DNA of 64,000 bases from JABFRZ01 sp964631945 (GCA_964631945.1 CAZWAY010000017.1:1-64000); one strand, 5' to 3'; shown: positions 53,011 through 61,737, counted from the first letter of the stretch. Translations and numbers: made by a program. Notes: generated by a model from the letters alone, not told the origin.

Positions 53011-54264
53011 CTACGCGCTCTCGGCCGCGGACTCGGGCCGCGTGACGATGCGCAGCGTCCGGTAGACCCACTCGATGCGGCGTTCCAGCGCCTCGCGCTC
53101 GGTGGCCGTGACCACGAACACCCCGAGGCGCTGCGCGTGGCTGGTGGCCGGCGGCACGATCTCGCCCAGGCGGTAGGCGAACTCGAGCTTCTTCAGCCAC
53201 GGCTGGGCGCGCACCTGGGCCGCGTTCTCGAGGCCCACCAGGCGTCCCGGCTCGGCGAAGAAGTAGCGATTCGCCACGTGGCGCACGGGACCGGGCCGGG
53301 GCGCGAGCGCGGACCAGTCGGGCTCCTCGCCCAGCGCGATGCGGATCGCGGCGCGCACGTAGTCGACGCCGTTCGAGAGCGGCACCAGACTCTCGCAGAA
53401 GTCGCCGCCCGAGAGCCGCGCGGCGATCTCGATCACCTTGGGCCCCTCGGCCGTCCACACCAGGTCGCCCTTGGCGCTGCCGCGCGTGATCCCGAGCGCG
53501 CGCGCCGCGGCCACGGTGACCTCCTCGAGCGCGCGCCGTTCGGCGCCCTCGAAGCGCGAGGGCACCAGACCGCCGTTCTCCATCACCTGCGGATGGAAGC
53601 GCTCCAGCCATTCGTAGTTGCGGTCGGCGAAACCCGGCACGCAGGCGCGCTCGTCCCACAGGATCGCCTCGGTGGAGACCTGCGGTCCGTCGAGGAACTC
53701 CTCGACCTGCACGCGGCCCGTGAACGAGAACTCGCGCGCCCGGCGGTAGAGCTCGGCCGGATCCACCCGTCCGTCGAGCACGAAGACCCCGCGCGAGCCC
53801 GAGCGGTCCACGGGCTTCAGCACGAGCCGGCGGCGCTCGGCGAGGTGCGCGTGCAGCTCGCCCAGCGAATGCACCTCGGCGAACCACGGGATCGGGATGC
53901 CGCGCTCCTGGAAGCGCACCTTCATCGCGAACTTGTCGGTCGCGAGGCGCGCGCACTCGCGCGACGGCCCCGCCAGGTGGAAACGCTCCGCCACGGCCGC
54001 GACCACGTCGGGGATGTCGCTGCCCATCGTGAGCACCCCGTCGAGCAACCCGCCCGCGGCGCGCCGGCGCTCGAGGAACTCGAGCAGCGTGGGCACGTCC
54101 CGCGTGCTGACCGTCGCGCACTCCTCGGCCTCGGCGAAGCCCGGCGACTCCTCGTTCTGGTCGAGGCACAGGACGCGCAGGCCCAGCTCCTGCGCGCGGC
54201 GGATCAGGAACAGCTGGTCGGAGGAACCGCCCAGCACCAGCAGGGTGCGTTGCACTCGGGTCAT
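53011..54264 (-). CDS. ATP-grasp enzyme of the nonulosonate locus
   Basis: A 417-residue ATP-grasp ligase of the CarB-like type. Pre-domain TLLVLGGSSDQLFLIRRA, LCLDQNEESPG; ATP-binding LVLKPVDRSGSRGVFV and VQVEEFLDGPQVSTEA; metal residues in KVIEIAARLSGGDFC. It would activate a carboxylate and join it to an amine or other nucleophile. It is the last gene of the block pseB-pseC-cytidylyltransferase-pseG, with 8 bases from pseG, so it may modify the sugar or link an amino acid to it. The substrate is not known. Confidence 0.85.
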   Translation of the reverse strand: MTRVQRTLLVLGGSSDQLFLIRRAQELGLRVLCLDQNEESPGFAEAEECATVSTRDVPTLLEFLERRRAAGGLLDGVLTMGSDIPDVVAAVAERFHLAGPSRECARLATDKFAMKVRFQERGIPIPWFAEVHSLGELHAHLAERRRLVLKPVDRSGSRGVFVLDGRVDPAELYRRAREFSFTGRVQVEEFLDGPQVSTEAILWDERACVPGFADRNYEWLERFHPQVMENGGLVPSRFEGAERRALEEVTVAAARALGITRGSAKGDLVWTAEGPKVIEIAARLSGGDFCESLVPLSNGVDYVRAAIRIALGEEPDWSALAPRPGPVRHVANRYFFAEPGRLVGLENAAQVRAQPWLKKLEFAYRLGEIVPPATSHAQRLGVFVVTATEREALERRIEWVYRTLRIVTRPESAAESA

Positions 54265-54272
54265 GGTTGGGG

Positions 54273-55253
54273 TCAGGCGGCGAGTTCCGCCGGGAGGGCG
54301 CCGAGCAGACGTTCGGCCAGGCGCGCGGCCCCCGGACCGAGGCCCGGGACGGCCGGACTCGGCCCGCGCCGGCGCGCGAGTGCGAGTTCGAGGGCGGCCC
54401 GCAGCGCGCCCGGCTCGAGTTCCTCGGCCAGCCCCAGCGGCTGGAACGGCCCCCGCTCGCCCTGCTCGCGGTAGAACTCGAGCACCGGGCGGTCGGCCGC
54501 GTAGTTCGCCAGGACCAGGGCCGGCGTGCGCAGGTGGGCCAGTTCGAACAGGGTCGTGCCGAGCGCCGTGACGGCCAGGCGCGCGCGCGCCATCCAGCTC
54601 GCCAGCGGCGCGTCGGGCGGAAGGATCTCGAGCGCGAGGTGACGCCCCGCGCGCTCGATCTCCGCACGCCGCGCCTGCATGTGCGCGCCCACGCTCACCG
54701 CCACGCGCGTGTCGCGCGGCAGGGCGGCCAGCACGCGCTCGCTCGAGCGCAGCGGATCGCTGCCGCCGAAGGTCACCAGGAGCTCGAGGTCACGGCGCGC
54801 GGACGGCGTCTGCGTGCGCACCTCGCGGCGCAGCGGGACCCAGGCCGCGCCGCGCAGGACGCGCGCGGCGTGCACGCGCTCCCACGGATCCGGATCGACG
54901 TAGAGCTTGGGCTGCACCACGAAGCTGGCCCACTCTCGCGCGCGCGTGCGGTTCTCGACCAGGTAGCTGGGCGTGGCGCGCCGCGCCAGGCGGCGCAGGT
55001 CGTCGCTCCAGTCGCTGCGGAAGCCGTCGATCCAGGCGCCCGCGGCGGGCTCGAGTGCCCAGCCCGGGTAGCGGAGCACGCTGACGGCCTCGAAGCCGGC
55101 GCGCGCGCTGCGCGCGGCACTGGCCTCGTCGTCCACCACCAGCAGGGCCTCGCCGCCGCGCGCCACGACCTCCTCGGCCACCGCGCGCGTGCGCATCTCG
55201 TGCCCCGCGCCCGCGCGCGCACCGCTCTGGGCCCGCAACAGGACGCGCTTCAC
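54273..55253 (-). CDS. pseG: PseG/SpsG-type UDP-sugar hydrolase
   Basis: A 326-residue GT-B fold hydrolase that releases UDP from UDP-2,4-diacetamido-trideoxy-altrose in pseudaminic acid synthesis. Family marks: LLRAQSGARAGAGHEMRTRAVAEE (GHxMR with the catalytic His), LLVTFGGSDPLRSS and VTALGTTLFELAHL. GTG start shares bases with the upstream stop (GTGA, 55250-55253). A sugar acetyltransferase (PseH) is not present in the window. Confidence 0.85.
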   Translation of the reverse strand: MKRVLLRAQSGARAGAGHEMRTRAVAEEVVARGGEALLVVDDEASAARSARAGFEAVSVLRYPGWALEPAAGAWIDGFRSDWSDDLRRLARRATPSYLVENRTRAREWASFVVQPKLYVDPDPWERVHAARVLRGAAWVPLRREVRTQTPSARRDLELLVTFGGSDPLRSSERVLAALPRDTRVAVSVGAHMQARRAEIERAGRHLALEILPPDAPLASWMARARLAVTALGTTLFELAHLRTPALVLANYAADRPVLEFYREQGERGPFQPLGLAEELEPGALRAALELALARRRGPSPAVPGLGPGAARLAERLLGALPAELAA

Positions 55254-56068
55254 GCGTTCCTCCGCGGAGCAGCCGACTCCTCGGCCCGCGCCAGCGCGCG
55301 CAGGGCGCGGTTGTCGGCGCTCTCCGTCACGTGCCGGTTGAGCGCGCGCACCTCGGGGTGCGCCGCGATCCAGCGCAGGGCACGCGCCAGCGGGAACAGC
55401 CCGTCGCCCTCCAGGTCGCAGGCCGCGAAGACCTGGCGTGCGAACTCGAGGTCGGCCGGCTCGTCGACCTGCAGACGCAGGCCGGGCACGCGATAGAGCT
55501 CGTCCAGCTCGAGCTCCTCGCGCCGCAGGCAGCCGTCGCGCCGCGCCAGGAAGAAGCTGGCGACGTGCTCGCGGTCGCGCGCATCGTCGCTGGCCAGCGA
55601 CAGGCGCAGCGCGCGCGTCGAGAACGCGCCCTGGCCGCCCAGCGTGCCCTCGATCGCGCCGCCGAGGTCGTTGCTCACGTCCACGCAGTCGGCCCCCAAA
55701 GCGCGCAGCGCGCCCAGCTGCAGGTCGATGAACTCCGGGGCCACGAAGGGGCAGTCGCCGGTGACGCGCACCAGGTACTGCGCGCCCGTCTCCTCGACCA
55801 GCTCGAGGTAGCGCGAACGCACGTCGCCGAGCGAGCCGCGCCGGAACGGGATCTCGAGTTCCGCCAGGCGCTCGGCCAGCACGTCGTCGCTGGGATCGTC
55901 CGAGGTCAGCACGAACACCTCGTCCACCAGGGTCGCCGCGCGCGTGCGCGCGTACACGCGCTGGATCAGCGGCGCGCCGCCCAGGTCCGCCAGGACCTTG
56001 CCCGGCAGGCGGGTCGAGCCCATGCGGGCCTGGATGCCGGCCACGCAGCCGAAGCGCGCGCGCCTCAC
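55250..56068 (-). CDS. SpsF/PseF-type CMP-nonulosonate cytidylyltransferase
   Basis: A 272-residue nucleotidyltransferase: GIQARMGSTRLPGKVLADLGG is the SpsF-type CTP loop (about residues 12-32), with LVRVTGDCPFVAPEFID and LRLQVDEPADLEFA. It would activate the nine-carbon sugar with CMP, or a related sugar. Start chosen as the GTG that overlaps the pseC stop (56065-56068); an ATG 24 bases upstream is possible. It sits between pseC and pseG, which fixes its pathway. Confidence 0.82.
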   Translation of the reverse strand: MRRARFGCVAGIQARMGSTRLPGKVLADLGGAPLIQRVYARTRAATLVDEVFVLTSDDPSDDVLAERLAELEIPFRRGSLGDVRSRYLELVEETGAQYLVRVTGDCPFVAPEFIDLQLGALRALGADCVDVSNDLGGAIEGTLGGQGAFSTRALRLSLASDDARDREHVASFFLARRDGCLRREELELDELYRVPGLRLQVDEPADLEFARQVFAACDLEGDGLFPLARALRWIAAHPEVRALNRHVTESADNRALRALARAEESAAPRRNA

Positions 56069-57276
56069 GCGGCGTTCCTCTGGCGGCGCCATTCGGCCAG
56101 GGCCGCGATCACGCGCGTCTGGTCCTCCTCGCTCAGGGCCGGGAACAGCGGCAGGCTGAGGGCGCTCTGCGCGTGCGCGAGCGCGTTCGGGTAGGCGTTG
56201 GGGCTGCCGCGCTCGCGGAACCAGGGCTGCAGCGGCACGGGATAGTAGTGCACCTGCGTGTGGATCCCCCGCTGGCGCAGGAACACCATCAGCTCGTCGC
56301 GCTCCGCCGGCTGGCAGCGGATCACGAACAGGTGCCAGGCGTGCTCGCGCTCGGCGTGCTCGTCCAGCTCGCCCGGATGGGGCAGCGTGAAGCCGCGCAG
56401 CTCGGCCAGGTAGTGCAGCGCGACCTCGCGCCGCGCCGCCAGGAAGTCGGGCAGCTTCTTGAGCTGACTCGCGCCGAGCGCGGCCTGGATGTCGGTGAGC
56501 CGGTAGTTGAAGCCGAGCTCGAGCAGCGGGTTGAACCAGGCCGGCTTGGTGCTCGCCTGGCCCGGCTCGAAGGGCTGGAGCGTGGACTCGGGGTCGGTGC
56601 CGTGCGAGCGCAAGCGCCGCAGGCGCGCCGCGCGCGCGGCGTCGTGCGTCAGCACCGCGCCACCCTCGCCGGTGGTCACGTGCTTGACCGGGTGGAACGA
56701 CAGGATGCTGGCGTCGAGCTCGGGGTGCTCGCCCACGCGGTACCAGCGGCCCTCGACGCGATAGCGCGCGCCGAGCGCGTGGGCCGCGTCCTCCACCAGC
56801 AGGAAGCCGTGCCGGCGCTTGAGCGCGATCAGCCACTCCATGTCGCAGGGCAGGCCCGCGAAGTGCACGGCCGTGACCACGTGCGGCACGGGGCCGCGCT
56901 CGAGGCGCTGCTCCAGCGCGCGCGTGTCCAGGTTGCCGGTGCGCGCATCGATGTCGAGGAACTCGACCGGCGCGGCGCACATCTGCGCCGCGGTGGCGGT
57001 CGCGAGGAAGGTGTTGGCGCTGGTCAGCACGCCACGGCCGGGCCCGACGCCGAGCACGTGGTAGGCGAGGTGCAGCGCGCAGGTGCCGTTCGCCACGGCC
57101 ACCGCGTGCGGCGCGCCGGTGGCCTGCACCAGCCCGGCCTCGAAGCGCGCGACCGCCGGCCCCTGCGTCAGGGCCTCGCCCAGCAGCACCGCGGCCACGG
57201 CGTCCACGTCGTCCTGGTCGACGTACTGACGGCCGTAGCCGAGCGGATCATGCGGCCGGCTCGAGCGCGCGCGCAT
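56065..57276 (-). CDS. pseC: PseC-type UDP-4-keto-sugar aminotransferase
   Basis: A 403-residue PLP-dependent DegT/DnrJ/EryC1 aminotransferase. The PLP lysine is in SFHPVKHVTTGEGGA, with VANGTCALHLAYHVLG, VEDAAHALGARY and GFNYRLTDIQAALGASQL. PseC aminates C-4 of the UDP-4-keto-altrose made by PseB. The gene overlaps the pseB 3' end by 29 bases. The alternative SpsC reading leads to the same pathway step. Confidence 0.92.
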   Translation of the reverse strand: MRARSSRPHDPLGYGRQYVDQDDVDAVAAVLLGEALTQGPAVARFEAGLVQATGAPHAVAVANGTCALHLAYHVLGVGPGRGVLTSANTFLATATAAQMCAAPVEFLDIDARTGNLDTRALEQRLERGPVPHVVTAVHFAGLPCDMEWLIALKRRHGFLLVEDAAHALGARYRVEGRWYRVGEHPELDASILSFHPVKHVTTGEGGAVLTHDAARAARLRRLRSHGTDPESTLQPFEPGQASTKPAWFNPLLELGFNYRLTDIQAALGASQLKKLPDFLAARREVALHYLAELRGFTLPHPGELDEHAEREHAWHLFVIRCQPAERDELMVFLRQRGIHTQVHYYPVPLQPWFRERGSPNAYPNALAHAQSALSLPLFPALSEEDQTRVIAALAEWRRQRNAA

Positions 57277-58279
57277 CGATGTGCTCCTGTTCCAGCAGTT
57301 GCCTGAGCTGGGACTCGCCCAGGCGCCACTCGCGGCCCTCCGACCAGTAGTGGAAGGTCTCCTGGACCGGCCGGCCGGTCTCGCCCTTGTCGGTGTGGCT
57401 CGCCCCGGGCGCCCAGCGGTTCCAGAACGGATAGATCGTGTAGTGCTGCGAGAACTCCAGGGTGTGCCCGGCCTCGTCGTAGGGGATCAGCACCTCGTGC
57501 AGCTTCTCGCCCGGGCGCACGCCGATCTCCTCGAAGCTGCACGCGGGCGCGATGGCGCGCGCCAGGTCGACGATGCGCGCGGTCGGGATGCGCGGCACGA
57601 AGATCTCGCCCCCGCCCATGTGCTCCAGGCGATCGAGCACGAAGTCCACGCCCTGCTGCAGCGTGATCAGGAAGCGCGTCATGCGCTCGTCGGTGATGGG
57701 CAGGCGCGCCACGCCCCGCGCCACCAGGCGCCGGAAGTGCTCGACCACGCTGCCGCGCGAGCCGATCACGTTGCCGTAGCGCACCACGGCGAAGCGCGTG
57801 CCCGCGCTGCCCGCCAGGTGGTTGCCGGCGATGAAGCAGCGGTCGCTGCACAGCTTGGTCGCGCCGTACAGGTTGATCGGGCTGGCGGCCTTGTCGGTCG
57901 AGAGCGCCAGGACGCGCTCGACCCCGCGATCGATGGCCGCGTTGATGACGTTCTCCGCGCCGCCGATGTTGGTACGGATGGCCTCGAACGGGTTGTACTC
58001 GGCGATCGGCACGTGCTTCATCGCGGCCGCGTGCACGACGTAGTCGATGCCGTCGAAGGCCCGCAGCAGGCGTTCCTTGTCGCGCACGTCGCCGATGAAG
58101 TAGCGCAGCGCGGGGTGGTCCTCGGGGCGGAACTCCTGCGCCATGCGGAACTGCTTCTGCTCGTCGCGGCTGAAGATCACCAGCCGCCGCGGCCGGTACC
58201 GGGCGAGGATGGCCTTGACGAGGGCGCGGCCGAAGGAGCCGGTGCCGCCGGTGATGAGGATGGAGCGGTCGTCGAGCAT
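57248..58279 (-). CDS. pseB: UDP-N-acetylglucosamine 4,6-dehydratase (inverting)
   Basis: First enzyme of pseudaminic acid synthesis, 343 residues. LITGGTGSFGRALV cofactor loop, AAAMKHVPIAEYNPFEA, the inverting-dehydratase motif STDKAASPINLYGATK (Asp-Lys and Tyr), RYGNVIGSRGSVV and TRFLITLQQGVDFV. It removes water from UDP-GlcNAc and inverts C-5. First gene of the five-gene block; its promoter should lie in the 96-base gap 58280-58375. Confidence 0.95.
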   Translation of the reverse strand: MLDDRSILITGGTGSFGRALVKAILARYRPRRLVIFSRDEQKQFRMAQEFRPEDHPALRYFIGDVRDKERLLRAFDGIDYVVHAAAMKHVPIAEYNPFEAIRTNIGGAENVINAAIDRGVERVLALSTDKAASPINLYGATKLCSDRCFIAGNHLAGSAGTRFAVVRYGNVIGSRGSVVEHFRRLVARGVARLPITDERMTRFLITLQQGVDFVLDRLEHMGGGEIFVPRIPTARIVDLARAIAPACSFEEIGVRPGEKLHEVLIPYDEAGHTLEFSQHYTIYPFWNRWAPGASHTDKGETGRPVQETFHYWSEGREWRLGESQLRQLLEQEHIDARALEPAA

Positions 58280-58337
58280 GGGTGCCTCGCGCGCCTCGTC
58301 GGCAGGACGCGGGCTTTCCTTGAGGACCTGGGGTTCC

Positions 58338-58360
58338 CCCCTCCGACTCCGGAGGAGGGG
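58338..58360 (-). terminator. Hairpin after the FecR-like gene
   Basis: CCCCTCC (58338-58344) pairs with GGAGGGG (58354-58360). It lies downstream of the FecR-like stop and upstream of pseB on the same strand, with no T-tract. It may separate the two transcripts only partly. A 12-bp palindrome GGCGCTAGCGCC (58372-58383) carries the FecR-like stop codon. Confidence 0.3.
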
Positions 58361-58375
58361 ACGGGCCTGCTGGCG

Positions 58376-59341
58376 CTAGCGCCCCTTGCCGAACTCCACC
58401 AGCGGACGCGTGTGCTCGGCCTCGTCTCCGTCGTCCTCCGGGAACGCCTCCAGCTTGGCGCCCATGCCCGGGTCGTCGAACACCCGCAGGGTCGCGCGCG
58501 CTTCGAGCGCGCGCCGCCCCGCCAGGCGGGTGCTGGTCACGTTCACCGAGCCCTGCGCGACGCACACGCAGGTCCCGGCCTCGTCCACCAGCACGCCCAC
58601 GACCGTGCCCGCCAGCGCCACCTCGGCCAGCGGGGTCAGGACCACGATCGGGTTGCCGGGATAGCTGGCGGAGGTGCGCAGGTAGGCCTCGCCGCGCGTG
58701 AGCTCGAAGCGCACGGAGGCGAGGCCATCCAGCTCGGGCAGCGGCGGGAACGACAGGCTGGCACCCGGCAGGAGCTCGAGCACGAGCTCGCCGCTGCCCA
58801 GCGTGAAGCGCGCGCCGGAGGCGGCGCTCTCGAGCGTACCCGAGCCCTCCAGGTCCGCCGCCAGACGCGCGTCCTCGCCCGGGACGTACTCGCGCCCGGC
58901 GAAGGTCAGGGGACCGTCGAGGCGCACGCTCCAGCGCTCCGGCTCGGGCAGGAGGAAGGTCACGGCCAGGATCGCGGCCGCGGCCAGGGTCAGCACCAGC
59001 GCGCGGAACGAACGCCGCTGGCGACGCGGCAGGGGCGCGCTGGCGGCCAGCAGCGAGAGGAACGCCAGGCGCGCGCGGCGGCGGGCCTCGGGCCGCGCCG
59101 GATCGGCCGGAGCGCGCGCGGCGAGCCACGCCACGAAGCCGTCGTGCTCGTCCGCTTGCATGACCCGGCCCATACGATCGGCGCCCGCGCCGCGTGACGC
59201 GGCTCGCTCGGAACCGGGATCGGAGCTCAGGAAGGCCCGCCGCGCCTCCTCCCGCCGGCGTGGGTCGGCGCGCTCGGGCGGCACGCGCCGCAGCAGGGCC
59301 TCCAGCTCGGGATCGCCGGGCGTGGGCTCGTCGGCGTTCAC
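58376..59341 (-). CDS. FecR-like membrane protein (putative anti-sigma factor)
   Basis: A 321-residue protein: cytoplasmic N-terminus (~115 residues, Ala/Arg-rich), one membrane helix (ALVLTLAAAAILAVTFLL, ~residues 112-130), then a FecR-like beta domain outside (FELTRGEAYLRTSASYPG, TPLAEVALAGTVVGVLVDEAG, VCVAQGSVNVTS). The GTG start is coupled to the sigma-factor stop (GTGA, 59338-59341). The usual interpretation is that it binds and releases the coupled ECF sigma factor in response to an outside signal. Confidence 0.82.
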   Translation of the reverse strand: MNADEPTPGDPELEALLRRVPPERADPRRREEARRAFLSSDPGSERAASRGAGADRMGRVMQADEHDGFVAWLAARAPADPARPEARRRARLAFLSLLAASAPLPRRQRRSFRALVLTLAAAAILAVTFLLPEPERWSVRLDGPLTFAGREYVPGEDARLAADLEGSGTLESAASGARFTLGSGELVLELLPGASLSFPPLPELDGLASVRFELTRGEAYLRTSASYPGNPIVVLTPLAEVALAGTVVGVLVDEAGTCVCVAQGSVNVTSTRLAGRRALEARATLRVFDDPGMGAKLEAFPEDDGDEAEHTRPLVEFGKGR

Positions 59342-59964
59342 CGCGAGCCCTCGGCGTGCTGCTTCCACAGCTCGCCCAGCCCCTCGCGCAGGGCGGCGAG
59401 CGCGCGCGAGTAGCGCTTGCGCGCGGCGGCCTCGTTGCGCTCGAGGATGCGCCCGATGTCCTCGAAGCTGAGGCCCTCGTAGACGCGCAGCAGCACGGTC
59501 GCGCGCAGGCCGCCCGGCAGGGCGTCGATGGCGCTGCGCACGCGCGCGGCCAGCTGGCCCTCGTCCGCGCTCTCCGCCGGCTCCACCGGAGCGGCCCCCA
59601 CGCGCTCGACCAGGTCCTCATGGTCGAGGCTGGTGACCGAGTTGGACGCGTGCGCGGCGCGCGAGCGCCAGTGGTCGCGCAGCTTGTTGGTCGCGATCGT
59701 GAACAGCCACGGCCGCGGATCGCGCGTGGGGTCGTAGCTCGCGAGCGCCCTGTGGGCCTGCAGGAAGACGTCCTGCGTCAGGTCCTCGGCCAGGTGCTCG
59801 TCCCCCACCAGGCGCCGCAGGTAGGCGTAGACGCGCTCGAAGTAGAGGTCGAAGAAGCGCGCCAGCGCGGCCGGCTCGCGGCGCGCGAGGCCCTCGCGCA
59901 GCTCGGGCGGAAAACTCTGGCTGGGCTCGGACGAGGGCGTGGCGTCAGCGGCTCCCGGCAGCAT
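59338..59964 (-). CDS. ECF RNA polymerase sigma factor
   Basis: A 208-residue extracytoplasmic-function sigma factor. Region 2: FFDLYFERVYAYLRRLVGDE, AEDLTQDVFLQAHRAL, PWLFTIATNKLRDHWRSR; region 4: LPGGLRATVLLRVYEGLSFE and NEAAARKRYSRALAALREGL. ATG 59964. It is followed by its FecR-like partner, then by the pse block on the same strand, so the pse genes could be its targets (inference). Confidence 0.93.
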   Translation of the reverse strand: MLPGAADATPSSEPSQSFPPELREGLARREPAALARFFDLYFERVYAYLRRLVGDEHLAEDLTQDVFLQAHRALASYDPTRDPRPWLFTIATNKLRDHWRSRAAHASNSVTSLDHEDLVERVGAAPVEPAESADEGQLAARVRSAIDALPGGLRATVLLRVYEGLSFEDIGRILERNEAAARKRYSRALAALREGLGELWKQHAEGSR

Positions 59965-60001
59965 GGCGGCTCACGGTAGCGGACGGGTGGAGGTCCGGCC
60001 A

Positions 60002-60034
60002 CCGCGGCCCGACCGCCGGCGGCGCCGGCCGCGG
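60002..60034 (-). terminator. Hairpin downstream of the carbamoyltransferase gene
   Basis: CCGCGGCC (60002-60009) pairs with GGCCGCGG (60027-60034) over a GC-rich loop, directly after the minus-strand stop at 60038. No T-tract. Confidence 0.4.
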
Positions 60035-60037
60035 CCC

Positions 60038-61087
60038 CTATCCGTGCGCGGCCAGGGCCCCGAACACCGCGGCCGCGGTCCACAGGCGGTTCTCGGCCTG
60101 CTGCACGACGGCCGAGCGCGACGAGTTCAGGACCGCGTCCGCCACCACCACGTTGCGACGCACCGGCAGGCAGTGCAGGAAGAAGGCGTCGTCGGTCTGC
60201 TGCAGCTTGTGCGCGTCGACCATCCACTCGGCGCGCAGCGGCTCCTTCAGGCGCCGCTCCTCGTCCGCGCGCCCGTAGAGCCCGAGCGCGCCCCACTCCT
60301 TGGCGCACACCACGTGCGCGCCCTTCAGCGCGCGCGCGACGTCGTCGGTCTCCTCCAGGCTGCCGCCCTGCGACTCGGCCCGCGCGCGCGCCGCGCGCAC
60401 GACCTCGGGCTCGAGCCCGAAGCCCTCCGGCCGCAAGAGCGTCACGCGCATGCCGAGGTCGGCCGCCGCCAAGAGCTGACTGTGGGGCGTCGCCACCGGC
60501 AGGGATTTCGGGTGCCAGGCCCAGGTGAGCACGTACTTCTTGCCGCGCGGCTCGGGCAGCTTCTCCTGGATCGTCAGCGCGTCCGCCAGGCCCTGCAGCG
60601 GGTGCCAGCGGTTCGATTCCAGGTTGATCACGGGCACCTCGGCGAACTCGGTGAAGCGCTGCAGGAACTCGTCCTTGGCGAGCTCGGCGTAGCTCGCGGC
60701 GCCCGCCGCCCGTTCCAGTCCCACCGTGACCAGCTCGGACTTGCGGATGCCCACGAAGTGCCCCATGCGCGAGAGCACCGGGGCCAGCTCGCGCACGTGC
60801 TCCTGGGTGGTCCCGTCCATCACCGCGCCCTCGCCGCACTCGAAGTTCCAGGTGTCCTTGCCGGCCGCCAGCGTGATGCCGGTGCCGCCGAAGCGCGCCA
60901 GGGCCGACTCGCACGAGACCCGCGTGCGCACCGAGGGGTTGAAGAAGAGCAGCGTGGCCACCTTGCCGGCCAGGGCCGGGCGCACGCGTCCGTGCTTGAT
61001 GTCGCGCGCGAAGGCCAGCAGGCCGCGCAGCTCCTCGGGCGTGAAGTCGAGCGACGAGACGAGGTCGCGTCCGGCCAGGTCCTTCAT
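60038..61087 (-). CDS. argF': N-acetylornithine (or N-succinylornithine) carbamoyltransferase
   Basis: A 349-residue transcarbamylase of the acetyl/succinyl-ornithine branch of arginine synthesis. LLFFNPSVRTRVSCESAL carries the carbamoyl-phosphate loop; GKDTWNFECGEGAVMDGTTQEHVRE, GKKYVLTWAWHPKSLPVATPHS, AKEWGAL and HCLPVRRNV match the AOTC type of Xanthomonas/Bacteroides rather than ordinary OTC. I did not determine which acyl group is used. The ATG overlaps the stop of the B3/B4 gene (ATGA, 61084-61087). Confidence 0.88.
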   Translation of the reverse strand: MKDLAGRDLVSSLDFTPEELRGLLAFARDIKHGRVRPALAGKVATLLFFNPSVRTRVSCESALARFGGTGITLAAGKDTWNFECGEGAVMDGTTQEHVRELAPVLSRMGHFVGIRKSELVTVGLERAAGAASYAELAKDEFLQRFTEFAEVPVINLESNRWHPLQGLADALTIQEKLPEPRGKKYVLTWAWHPKSLPVATPHSQLLAAADLGMRVTLLRPEGFGLEPEVVRAARARAESQGGSLEETDDVARALKGAHVVCAKEWGALGLYGRADEERRLKEPLRAEWMVDAHKLQQTDDAFFLHCLPVRRNVVVADAVLNSSRSAVVQQAENRLWTAAAVFGALAAHG

Positions 61088-61737
61088 GGCGTCGGCACCG
61101 CCTCCGTGCGCGCGCCGGCGCGTTCGAGCAGCTCGCGGTACCACTGCACGCTGCGCGCCAGGCGCGCCTCGAGCCCGTGCGCGCCCCACACCACCGACAG
61201 CGTGCGCGTGGTGGCGGGCGAGGTCTTGGTGCGCTGCGCGTCCTTGACCGGGTTGGCGCAGGGCCCGTCGGCGTCGAACAGGCACAGCAGGCCCTCGACG
61301 TCGATGGTCTGGCCGCTGGCGTTGAACACGTAGCTCGCGTCCGCGCCCGCCAGCGCGATGCGGAACGGCGCGCGCGCGCGCTCCAGGTCGATCACGCTGA
61401 TCGGCAGGCCGCTGGCCAGCGAGACCGCGTTGCAGGCGTCGACCGCCAGGTTGATCGAGCCGAGCGCGCCCTCACCCACCGCGCGCACCAGGTACTCGGA
61501 GGAGGGCTTGCCGCGGCCGGTGGGCTTGTAGCCACCGCGCCGCAGCAGCGCGCGGATGCTCTCACGCGTGGGCTCGTCACGCGTGAGCGGCGCGGCACAC
61601 TCCAGCGCGAGCAAGGCCGTGAGCCATGCGGGCACGGGCGCCTCGCCCAGGGGCCGCGCGAAGACGCAGCCGAAGGCCGCCACCCGCAGCAGCGGGTGCG
61701 GCTCGAGCTCGACCAACGGAGCAGGCTCGAACGCCAT
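61084..61737 (-). CDS. B3/B4 tRNA-binding-domain protein
   Basis: A 217-residue protein with the B3/B4 fold of phenylalanyl-tRNA synthetase beta as a free-standing protein (COG3382 type): GGYKPTGRGKPSSEYLVRA, INLAVDACNAVSLASGLPIS and TIDVEGLLCLFDADG. Free-standing B3/B4 proteins may edit mischarged tRNA, but this is not settled. ATG 61737 begins the plausible N-terminus. It is coupled to the carbamoyltransferase. Confidence 0.82.
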   Translation of the reverse strand: MAFEPAPLVELEPHPLLRVAAFGCVFARPLGEAPVPAWLTALLALECAAPLTRDEPTRESIRALLRRGGYKPTGRGKPSSEYLVRAVGEGALGSINLAVDACNAVSLASGLPISVIDLERARAPFRIALAGADASYVFNASGQTIDVEGLLCLFDADGPCANPVKDAQRTKTSPATTRTLSVVWGAHGLEARLARSVQWYRELLERAGARTEAVPTP

